Shown in pieces: positions 6,138-12,989 of a stretch of DNA of 64,000 nt. Below the pieces are notes generated by a model. That model saw nothing but the letters and a program-made list of their open reading frames with translations. It had not been told where the DNA came from and ran no database searches. This stretch comes from Acidobacteria bacterium AB60 (GTDB taxonomy: Bacteria; Acidobacteriota; Terriglobia; Terriglobales; Acidobacteriaceae): assembly GCA_008682415.1 (NCBI GenBank), contig VANK01000006.1, forward strand, positions 124,001-188,000, in the 5' to 3' direction. Every line of letters begins with the position of its first letter. Positions within the stretch are counted from its first letter, which is position 1. The position numbers were made by a program, and so were the translations under genes.

Positions 6138-8845
6138 CAGGCCGTCGCCTCCTCTTCCAAAAGGTCGAACAGGGTTGGCACTGCGGCCTTACGTTCGGCC
6201 TCCTTCGCGTACATGACCGCATCCGCGAAGTAGACCTCGGACAGTTCGCATCCCCACCCCTTGCGCCCTAGTTCGATAGCGCGCATCGGGACCGTCCCAA
6301 TCCCAGCGAAAGGATCGAAGACGATCTCGCCGGGCATTGAGTACTGGGTTATCGCCCGATCGACGATATCGAACTGCAGAGGGCAGACGTGCATCTCGCG
6401 ATTTCCCTGGACCTGAAGGGCGTTCAGCGTCCGCATCCGAGCCACATCGGTCCACACGTCCTTGTGCCAGCTCTGCGGCTGCAGAAGCATGAAGGTAGCC
6501 GGCAGGCGGCTGCCAGCGATCTTGCAGGGGCACTGGCCGCACTTCCGGTCTCCGACGTGGATGTGTCCGCACTCCTGGCAAGTCTCGAGAGATTCGCTCA
6601 GGTGGACGTGGCGCTCGAAGTCATACACGCTCCGCATGGAGTCCTGGCGGAACAGCTTGAAGATGCGCTCATGCGGTACACCGTGGAAGTCGCTAGGCTC
6701 CAGCAGGCGGTCTCCGTTTGATCGCATGAATCCGTGGGCATCGATCTGCCAGCGGGAGCGCGTATATTGCGCCTTGTCCTTGACCACAGGAAGGTCAGCG
6801 TATCCGTTGGAGGTGTCTGTCGGGGGCTTGCGGAAGATCAGCAGGTATTCCGGCAGACCGGCGCCCATTCGCGATCCATCCTTGCACTGCTCCGTCCAGC
6901 CCAGCCGGTAGGTCTGGTTGTTCTCGCGCACCACGTCGGTGACAATGGTCTTCCGCGCAAGGAATCCGAATCCGTGCCTCTTGAACGCGGCGACACAATC
7001 GTCGGAGAACGGATAGACCGTCTGGAATCCCATGCCAGTCAGACCGGATGGGGTGATGCGGTCCTTCACGTGGATGGCGGCGACTCGGCCGGGGCGCAGG
7101 ATACGGAACAGGTTAGGGATCAGATAGTCCATTTGCGCCCAGAAGTGATCGTTCGACTCGGTATGGCCGAAGTCCCGGAAACTGGGCGAGTATTCGTACT
7201 GCGTGGAAAATGGAATAGACGTGAGCACCAGGTCGACGGAGTTCTCAGGCATCGATCCCGTCTCGGGCACGCAGTCGTTATTGACGATGAAAAAGTTCTC
7301 GCCGCGCGCTTCACGGCGCGATACCTCCATCTTCCGGACGGCCTCACTCTGCATCGCATTGGAACCGAGCCCGAACTTCCGGATGAGCTCGGTCATGTTT
7401 GCGACCAGAAGCTTGTGGTTTTCCCACTTCTCCTCAAGCGATCGCCGGATCTCCCGTTCCGCCTCGGTGTAGATGATGTCGATCCGGACCGGCCGCTTCT
7501 GGAGAAACCTGTGGATTCTGTGGATGGCCTGAATGAAGTCGAAGAACTTGTATCCGACTCCCAGGAAGATCGCGTGCGCGCACTGCTGGAGGTTTACCCC
7601 GGCGCCATACATGATCGGCTTGGAGACAAAGGCCGTCGTCTCCCTTCCCCGCCATGCGTTCATCAGGTCCTCGCGCTCATCGATATCCTGATTCCCATAG
7701 AGCGAGGAGAACGAGATGCCGCGCGAGCCGAGCAGCTTGTCGACGCCGTTCTGCTCGTCGTTCAGGTCGCACCAGACGATGAACTGCTCGTGACCGTAGA
7801 GGTCCTCGGTCGTCGCATCGATCAATTCGCCGAGAGTCTCCAGGCGGCGAGGCAGGCTGTCCCGCTTTTCACGCGCCGCAGAACTCAGGCCGATGGCTGA
7901 ATTGCGAAGCAGGCGACCTTGCCCGCTTGGATCCATGCCGGCGTTCTCGTGGTCGGATGGGACCTCGTGCCAGTGGACCCGCATCTCCGGCATTTCGTAA
8001 CCGGTGGCATCAAATCCGAGATCAGCTGGAGACTGCAGGAACACGGCCCAACTGGAGCACCAGAGCCAAAAGTCCTGCTCGCGGCTCGGCATGAGGGTGA
8101 GCTCGTCAGCGTGCTCTGAATTGCGCTTGAAGAACTTCGTCTTCGCGGCCGAGACGTCCATGATGTCGAGGAAAGCGCTGTATGACAGGAGTTCGATGAA
8201 ATCGTTCGGGCTTGGCGTCGCCGTGGCCACGAACCGGTATTTGCCGCTCCCCTCGAAGTACGCCATCATCTGGCGGAATGTCTTCGTGCCACCGAATCCG
8301 CGCAGGCAGGCGGCCTCGTCAAGTGAGCATGCCTCGAACTCGCGAGGGTCCAGCTTTCCCTCCCGGACCGATTCGTAATTCGTGATGTAGAGGTCTGGGC
8401 GCGGTTCAACGTAATGACGATCTGTGAGGTCGCAGCCGCAGGGGACTGCGCCGTGTTGCGCGCAATACTCGCCGGCACACATGGCGCATGGGTCTTCGGC
8501 ACATAGGTCTAAAGGTCGGCGGACCTCGTCATTCGACCGAATAAACGACAGCCTTATCCCAAGCATCTCGGCATCCCGCATGAACTCCAGGCGCACGCCG
8601 AGCGGGGCAACAATCAGGCCGTCGCCGCCGAGGTGCTTGATGAGGAGGCGAAGGATCTCGAGTTGGCACACCGTTTTTCCAAGGCCGAACGCGCTGAATA
8701 TGGCGGCCCTGCCTCTTCTGACCGCCCACCGGACGATGGCCCTTTGATGAAGCTTGAGAATGGGATGGATCTCGCCATCCTCGATCTCTATACCCATATC
8801 TGGCATTGTCAGAACCTTCGCCCGCAAGAAATCCTCGTATGTCAC
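6137..8845 (-). CDS. Helicase-DNA methyltransferase fusion, 902 aa (phage)
   Basis: Residues 1-480 are an SF2/SNF2-type helicase: Walker A GLGKT (54-58), DEAA at 176-179, TATPSPNDFIEL near 208 and motif VI QAIHRIHR (439-446). A cysteine-rich insert lies at about 115-138. The second half is a beta-class DNA amino-methyltransferase: TSIPF (542-546) in place of the usual DPPY/SPPY, then HVKDR, and a C-terminal SAM-binding motif FDPFAGIGTVPM. A second cysteine cluster (CQECGHIHVGDRKCGQCPC) precedes the latter. Such fusions recur in phages and probably translocate on and methylate phage DNA; the methylated base and site are unknown. Overlaps HNH by ATGA. Confidence 0.9.
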   Translation of the reverse strand: MTYEDFLRAKVLTMPDMGIEIEDGEIHPILKLHQRAIVRWAVRRGRAAIFSAFGLGKTVCQLEILRLLIKHLGGDGLIVAPLGVRLEFMRDAEMLGIRLSFIRSNDEVRRPLDLCAEDPCAMCAGEYCAQHGAVPCGCDLTDRHYVEPRPDLYITNYESVREGKLDPREFEACSLDEAACLRGFGGTKTFRQMMAYFEGSGKYRFVATATPSPNDFIELLSYSAFLDIMDVSAAKTKFFKRNSEHADELTLMPSREQDFWLWCSSWAVFLQSPADLGFDATGYEMPEMRVHWHEVPSDHENAGMDPSGQGRLLRNSAIGLSSAAREKRDSLPRRLETLGELIDATTEDLYGHEQFIVWCDLNDEQNGVDKLLGSRGISFSSLYGNQDIDEREDLMNAWRGRETTAFVSKPIMYGAGVNLQQCAHAIFLGVGYKFFDFIQAIHRIHRFLQKRPVRIDIIYTEAEREIRRSLEEKWENHKLLVANMTELIRKFGLGSNAMQSEAVRKMEVSRREARGENFFIVNNDCVPETGSMPENSVDLVLTSIPFSTQYEYSPSFRDFGHTESNDHFWAQMDYLIPNLFRILRPGRVAAIHVKDRITPSGLTGMGFQTVYPFSDDCVAAFKRHGFGFLARKTIVTDVVRENNQTYRLGWTEQCKDGSRMGAGLPEYLLIFRKPPTDTSNGYADLPVVKDKAQYTRSRWQIDAHGFMRSNGDRLLEPSDFHGVPHERIFKLFRQDSMRSVYDFERHVHLSESLETCQECGHIHVGDRKCGQCPCKIAGSRLPATFMLLQPQSWHKDVWTDVARMRTLNALQVQGNREMHVCPLQFDIVDRAITQYSMPGEIVFDPFAGIGTVPMRAIELGRKGWGCELSEVYFADAVMYAKEAERKAAVPTLFDLLEEEATA

Positions 8846-9330
8846 GCTGCGCTCCTCGATAACTGCATGAGATTGGTCAACCGATACTGATCCAGTTCCT
8901 CTTCCGACATGCTCCCCTTGTGGCAGCGAGCATGGTGCGACTGACTGGGGAACACGGCGAGATTGGAAATAGAGGGATCTTGCTTGTCCCCGTTGATGTG
9001 GTGAACTACTTCACCTGGCTTTAGAGGGCGCCCGATGGCCTGTTCCGCAACGATGCGGTGGATATGGTCTGCACCCTTCTTTGGGTAGCTATCTTCTTTC
9101 CTGTACCTGGCACGATGCGCGAAGTAGCAGTCTCTAGAGCAAAAATCCGAGTCGGTCCGGCCAATCTCTGCGGCATGCTTGTCAAAAGCCGAGTCGCACC
9201 AAGCGCAGTGGCGTTGCTGCTTTCTTCTCATTGCCTCACGCGCGCAGTTAAGGGAGCAGAACTTACCTCGTCCGCGCCCCATCTGACAGGCCAGCAATCT
9301 GAACGCGGCGCAGCAGATCAGGCACTTCAT
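8842..9330 (-). CDS. HNH endonuclease, 162 aa (phage)
   Basis: I chose the ATG at 9330 because AAAGGA lies about six bases upstream; the alternative at 9357 has none. The N-terminal half has three cysteine-pair modules (CLIC, CSLNC, CAWC and CSRDC), probably zinc fingers for DNA binding. The HNH core is at the end: GEVVHHINGDKQDPSISNLAV followed by HARCH. It overlaps the helicase-methyltransferase start by 4 bp. Free-standing HNH genes in phages can be homing endonucleases or DNA-processing enzymes; position next to the methyltransferase fusion does not decide between these. Confidence 0.88.
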   Translation of the reverse strand: MKCLICCAAFRLLACQMGRGRGKFCSLNCAREAMRRKQQRHCAWCDSAFDKHAAEIGRTDSDFCSRDCYFAHRARYRKEDSYPKKGADHIHRIVAEQAIGRPLKPGEVVHHINGDKQDPSISNLAVFPSQSHHARCHKGSMSEEELDQYRLTNLMQLSRSAA

Positions 9331-9410
9331 TTCGATCCTTTGTTTCGCTGGAGGCAAGATATTGCTCCCTTCATGCGCGGGCTTTACCGATGCGCGGCCC
9401 CGGCGTGTGC

Positions 9411-9896
9411 TTATTCCGTGACGCTGATGCTTCCGCCGTTGACGATGTAGCGCCAGCCAGCTGCAGCCCCGCCGCGGCCGCCGCCGCCAGCGGAGTAATA
9501 GGTGGTGTAGGTCAGCTTCAGAACGCCGCTGTATGGCTTGCCGGTCTCGCCGTCATTGCCTGCAAAGGTGTAGGTCAGGGAGCCACCCTGGGTGGACAGC
9601 GGTTGGAACGGCGTGTTGACGATCTGCGCCTGGCCGAGACCTTCAAAGTTGCTGAGGAAGAGGATGAAGCCTCCGCCATTGCTGGATTGGTCGATCCAGA
9701 TGGATCCGTTAGTAATCCCGTCATCGTCAGCGGCTGCGACTGGGATTCCCCAGCAATAAGTGGGGGTGGACATCCTGCCGCAGTTGAAGCCGGCCGGCCC
9801 GAGGTTGAGCACCAGCGACGGCGCAGTCTGTGCTTGGGTTACGGACGTGGCCAGCGCGAACACGAAGGCCGTGGTTAACAACTTGATGAACCGCAT
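9411..9896 (-). CDS. Secreted protein with signal peptide, 161 aa (prophage cargo)
   Basis: The ATG at 9896 is preceded by AAGGAGG at good spacing; an earlier frame start (9950) has no such site. Residues 1-22 are a clear Sec signal peptide (MRFIKLLTTAFVFALATSVT, then QAQ). The mature part is rich in Gly, Ser and Thr with beta-strand character, two cysteines near its N terminus and a glycine-rich loop (SAGGGGRGGAAAG). It has no recognised domain. A secreted protein among replication genes is unusual and suggests a cargo gene altering the host surface, or a structural/entry component. Function unknown. Confidence 0.7.
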   Translation of the reverse strand: MRFIKLLTTAFVFALATSVTQAQTAPSLVLNLGPAGFNCGRMSTPTYCWGIPVAAADDDGITNGSIWIDQSSNGGGFILFLSNFEGLGQAQIVNTPFQPLSTQGGSLTYTFAGNDGETGKPYSGVLKLTYTTYYSAGGGGRGGAAAGWRYIVNGGSISVTE

Positions 9897-9925
9897 ACTG
9901 CCTCCTTGGGGGTGGATGAAGCCGG

Positions 9926-10156
9926 TTAGTTGCGAAAGAAGTCCTGGCACATCACAACGACGGCGGCCGCGATGTGGAGCAGCTGCAGGCGATCCGCTTC
10001 GCTGCCGGCGAACTTCGCAGGGTCGATGGACTTGGCCGCGCGGATGATCAGTTCCTCGAATGGAGTGAGCGCATCCGGTTGGGTTTGGGTGCGACCCCAG
10101 ACCTGCTCTCCATTGAGGGGAGATGGGGGCTGGGGCATTGCTTCGACGTAGGTCAT
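9926..10156 (-). CDS. Hypothetical protein, 76 aa (phage)
   Basis: The true start is the ATG at 10156, which overlaps the upstream gene's stop as ATGA; the longer frame is antisense-like and arginine-rich. The protein has a proline-rich N terminus and a helical C-terminal half (LTPFEELIIRAAKSIDP and LLHIAAAVVVMCQDFF). No family recognised. It lies in the coupled early operon between the winged-helix-like gene and the secreted protein. Confidence 0.5.
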   Translation of the reverse strand: MTYVEAMPQPPSPLNGEQVWGRTQTQPDALTPFEELIIRAAKSIDPAKFAGSEADRLQLLHIAAAVVVMCQDFFRN

Positions 10157-10527
10157 TGAGACTCCGAATAGAATTTGCTGAGCCAAACCGCGTGCAAATT
10201 GCCGTTCTTTTCGGGCCGCGCGCTCCGGCTGAATCTGTCTGTGCGAGCTATCACTCCCATCTGCGCCGCGCGCTTCATCGCGGGACCAATAGCGGCAAGG
10301 TTGTGAGTGGAGGGAGCGTTCGGAAGCGCTTCGACCTCGGCGAGCACGTCGTCTGAGGTGATCTCGCGCTTCTTCTTCGCGGCGGCCAGTACGCAGGCAT
10401 CGAAGATGTGCCGCCATTTCGGATCGGCGTTCTCGTCTGCCTGCTTCATGCCGGCGGCGATACGCTCCTGGGCAGCTGGCGGTACTTTCTGGGTGAAGTC
10501 GAGGCTGTACTGAACAGAGTTGCTCAC
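10153..10527 (-). CDS. Winged-helix-like phage protein, 124 aa
   Basis: I chose a GTG at 10527 with CGGAGGG upstream; codons before it lie antisense to the divergent plus-strand gene. The first third is helical (PPAAQERIAAGMKQADENAD). The C-terminal 55 residues resemble the winged-helix module of many phage early proteins: LAAIGPAMKRAAQMGVI, then a wing and SARPEKNGNLHAVWLSKF, close to the ArgPro-Glu...Val-Trp pattern of that group. This implies DNA binding, perhaps in replication, but I cannot name a family with certainty. Confidence 0.55.
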   Translation of the reverse strand: MSNSVQYSLDFTQKVPPAAQERIAAGMKQADENADPKWRHIFDACVLAAAKKKREITSDDVLAEVEALPNAPSTHNLAAIGPAMKRAAQMGVIARTDRFSRSARPEKNGNLHAVWLSKFYSESQ

Positions 10528-10554
10528 GCGGCCCTCCGGTGTAGACTTGCCGCC

Positions 10555-10761
10555 ATGGACGACAACGAGAGGTTGGCCGGCGCGATCCTCCTCCGCGAAC
10601 GCATGGAGGCGAGGATGAAGGAGTGCGATAGGCAACTCAACGACCCCGGAATTACCCCAGAGAAGCTGGAATGGGTGATGCACGAGCGGGCGATATACCA
10701 GATGCTGCGGTACGAACTGATCGCCCGGCTCGGAGTTCCGGACACCTGGGGACCATCGTGA
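10555..10761 (+). CDS. Hypothetical protein, 68 aa, possibly leaderless (phage)
   Basis: A small, charged, all-helical protein on the plus strand inside an otherwise minus-strand operon. It starts 27 bp from the divergent gene at 10527. There is no Shine-Dalgarno; a TTGCTC...TAGACT promoter-like pair ends 7 bp before the ATG, so the mRNA could be leaderless. Residues 1-40 form a coiled-coil-like helix. It may be a small regulator made early or in the lysogenic state; that is inference from orientation. Confidence 0.45.
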   Translation: MDDNERLAGAILLRERMEARMKECDRQLNDPGITPEKLEWVMHERAIYQMLRYELIARLGVPDTWGPS

Positions 10762-10793
10762 TTTAGATTGGGTATGGTGCTCTGGAGGCGGCC

Positions 10794-11003
10794 ATGCAAA
10801 CCACGCTCAAGATCGAGATTCCCACCTCGACAATCCCGGACGTCCACACCTTCGAACTGGACTCCGCAAACCTTACCTTCATTCCGAATGTCGGGGACAA
10901 CATCTGCCTTCCCGGTATGAAGGGCCCCGTGAAAATAAAGAGCAGGGAGTTCACGTATATCGAGCCCGCAAACCTCGAGGTTTGGTTCGAAGCCGAAGAA
11001 TAA
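10794..11003 (+). CDS. Hypothetical protein, 69 aa (phage)
   Basis: It has a strong GGAGG seven bases upstream of the ATG at 10794 and a TATGGT-type -10 in the same leader. The sequence is beta-rich (TLKIEIPTSTIPDVHTFELD, then FIPNVGDNICLPG and PVKIKSREFTYIE) and looks like a small SH3- or OB-like barrel. No known family. With the gene at 10555 it forms a two-gene plus-strand pair that converges on the cytosine methyltransferase. Confidence 0.55.
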   Translation: MQTTLKIEIPTSTIPDVHTFELDSANLTFIPNVGDNICLPGMKGPVKIKSREFTYIEPANLEVWFEAEE

Positions 11004-11020
11004 GAGGAGTGACGCCAGTC

Positions 11021-12874
11021 TCACTGGAGAACCTCCAAGATCAGCGCCTTGGCGGTGTGCGGTGGCACAGCGTTCCCGATCTGTTTGACCACGGCCTCGC
11101 GATTCCCCGTAAAGACGTACTCATCAGGAAAGCCCTGGGCGCGCGCCAGTTCGCGCGGCTGTAGCATGCGGAACCGGATGTCGAGGCGGTAATGCGTGAC
11201 CGCCGCTTCCACGAGGCCGAAGCGCGGCTTGGTTGTGACCGTCGGGACGGGTTCGCCCGCCTCGCTCATGTTCTGGGTGCCGTAATAGGCGATGAGGAAC
11301 GGCTCGCAGATCCCTGTGCCTATCTTCGAAGTAGCAGTCGGCATGGGCTCATCGACAGACATGCCCGGGCGAGGCGTTTCGCCTTCACCATGGTTGACCG
11401 TGACCATGTACGGCTGAACGCTCGGTTCAGCCAGGCCGACCCCGCGGCTAGTCGTCGTCACAGTTCCAAGCGGGCGCTCTACCGAGCGCGGATCGGATAC
11501 TCCGAACTGTGGAACGATGAACGGGTCCACGATGCCAAACCGAGGGCTGCAATCCTGAGTCGGCAGCGGGGCATCGAGCGATCCATTCCGGGTCATGCCG
11601 TCAGCACGTCCAGCATGGTCTCCCCGAAAATGCGTTAGGAACGGCGTTGTAAGACTGACCGCACCGTCAGTCGCGATAGTCGGGACCGGATCGCCGAGAC
11701 CTCGCGGAACGGAACCTGATTGCTGCCCAAGAAGGAATGGCTGCACCAGCCCCGTATGGTTCTCGGCAACTACTGTAGCCATCGGGTCCGCGATGCTGCG
11801 CGGTTCCCGGCCCTTGCCTTCGGGTCCACCAGCCTGCACAAGATACGGCTCGACAATCCCGGTGTTCGCCTTCGTGACGACAGTAGGTACCGGCTCGTCG
11901 ACCGAGCGGTGGCCGCCGTTGCTCGCCTGTTGATCCCACTGAGCAAGAAACGGCTCAACTAGGCCGACATTGGCGCCCATAGTGGTGAGCGTCGGGACCG
12001 GATCGTCAACGGATTGGGCATCCTGATTGTTCCGGAACACGACCAGGAAGGGGCGCAGGTCTTCGGCAAAGCACCGCTTCAGGTCGACGTCGAGCCCGCA
12101 GAACTTCTTCAGCCCAGCCTTAATACGCAGGAGCGTCTTGTCCGCCAGCGGCCGCTTCCGGTCAAAGATGCTCTTCGAAGGGATGGACCAGTCGATGATC
12201 TCGCGCGCCGTGCGCCAGGGCTTTCTGGTCTCCGCAAACAATCCGCGGCGGCTGAGTTGCGAGCTCGGAACATGCGTAGGCTCGGGCCAGCGCACCGGCT
12301 TATTGCGACGGCAGATTATGAACAGGCGGCGGCGGGTAGTCGGGTCGCCGTAGTCGGCGCAGTTAAGAATCCTCCATTCGATGTACTTGTATCCGAGAGC
12401 ACGGAATGAGGCGATCAGCTGCTCGAATAGCTGCCCCTTTTTGCTCTTGAGTGGACGGCCATTCGCGCCGAGCGGGCCCCAGGAGATGTACTCCGGAACG
12501 TTCTCGATGACGACGTTGTCGACGTACAGCGCCTCGCAGAAGCGCAGGATGTGCCAAGCCGATGAGCGGGACTGATCGTTCATGGGCTCGCCGCCGCGCG
12601 CTACGGAGTGGTGCGTGCACTCCGGAGATGCGCACAAGACGTGGAGTCGGCCGCTAGGAACCAACTTGCGCGGGTCGACGGCGTCAATACCGGTGCACAG
12701 GTGCTTCGCGTAGGGGTGATTGACGCTGTGAGTGTCGATCGCGACATTCCAGTGGTTGATGGCGATCAGTTCGAGGTCGGCGTCCATCTCGTTGGCCGCC
12801 ATCAGTAGGCCCTGTGAGGTTCCGCCAGCCCCGCAAAATAGATCCGCTGACGTAATCTGCCTTTTCTTTTTCAC
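11021..12874 (-). CDS. Cytosine-C5 DNA methyltransferase, 617 aa (phage)
   Basis: Starts with GTG. Motif I is DLFCGAGGTSQGL; the catalytic motif IV is SPECTHHS, keeping the nucleophile Cys but not the usual Pro-Cys-Gln; motif VI is ENV; motif VIII is GDPTTRRRLFI; and the C terminus has LQPRELARAQGFP and KQIGNAVPP (motifs IX-X). Between VIII and IX lies an unusually long, repetitive region of about seven units of the form DxPxPTxxT...GLVEPFL, probably the target-recognition domain. It methylates cytosine in phage DNA, most likely against host restriction; no partner endonuclease is visible. It is in an operon with the LRV gene. Confidence 0.92.
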   Translation of the reverse strand: MKKKRQITSADLFCGAGGTSQGLLMAANEMDADLELIAINHWNVAIDTHSVNHPYAKHLCTGIDAVDPRKLVPSGRLHVLCASPECTHHSVARGGEPMNDQSRSSAWHILRFCEALYVDNVVIENVPEYISWGPLGANGRPLKSKKGQLFEQLIASFRALGYKYIEWRILNCADYGDPTTRRRLFIICRRNKPVRWPEPTHVPSSQLSRRGLFAETRKPWRTAREIIDWSIPSKSIFDRKRPLADKTLLRIKAGLKKFCGLDVDLKRCFAEDLRPFLVVFRNNQDAQSVDDPVPTLTTMGANVGLVEPFLAQWDQQASNGGHRSVDEPVPTVVTKANTGIVEPYLVQAGGPEGKGREPRSIADPMATVVAENHTGLVQPFLLGQQSGSVPRGLGDPVPTIATDGAVSLTTPFLTHFRGDHAGRADGMTRNGSLDAPLPTQDCSPRFGIVDPFIVPQFGVSDPRSVERPLGTVTTTSRGVGLAEPSVQPYMVTVNHGEGETPRPGMSVDEPMPTATSKIGTGICEPFLIAYYGTQNMSEAGEPVPTVTTKPRFGLVEAAVTHYRLDIRFRMLQPRELARAQGFPDEYVFTGNREAVVKQIGNAVPPHTAKALILEVLQ

Positions 12875-12890
12875 CGATATCCCAAGGCTT

Positions 12891-12989
12891 CTATTCGTTG
12901 TCTTCCCGTTGCAGGAGGCGCGAGACCGTCACGGCGAACAGCGTGAACGCGGTGACCGATCCCAGGACGAGTGCGTCGAAAACCGTCAT
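12891..12989 (-). CDS. 32-residue membrane peptide coupled to the LRV gene
   Basis: A very short gene. Its ATG overlaps the LRV stop as ATGA, and it ends 17 bp before the methyltransferase start, so it is held in the operon. Residues 3-26 form one hydrophobic helix (FDALVLGSVTAFTLFAVTV) followed by a charged tail ending QREDNE. Single-helix peptides of this kind can be regulators, membrane anchors for partners or toxins. The coupling implies it is made with the LRV protein; function is unknown. Confidence 0.55.
   Translation of the reverse strand: MTVFDALVLGSVTAFTLFAVTVSRLLQREDNE

Noticed and set aside
11021-12874. Restriction-modification system
   Set aside because: A cytosine methyltransferase is present, but no endonuclease with matching context is seen; the HNH and GIY-YIG genes are in other, separately coupled positions.
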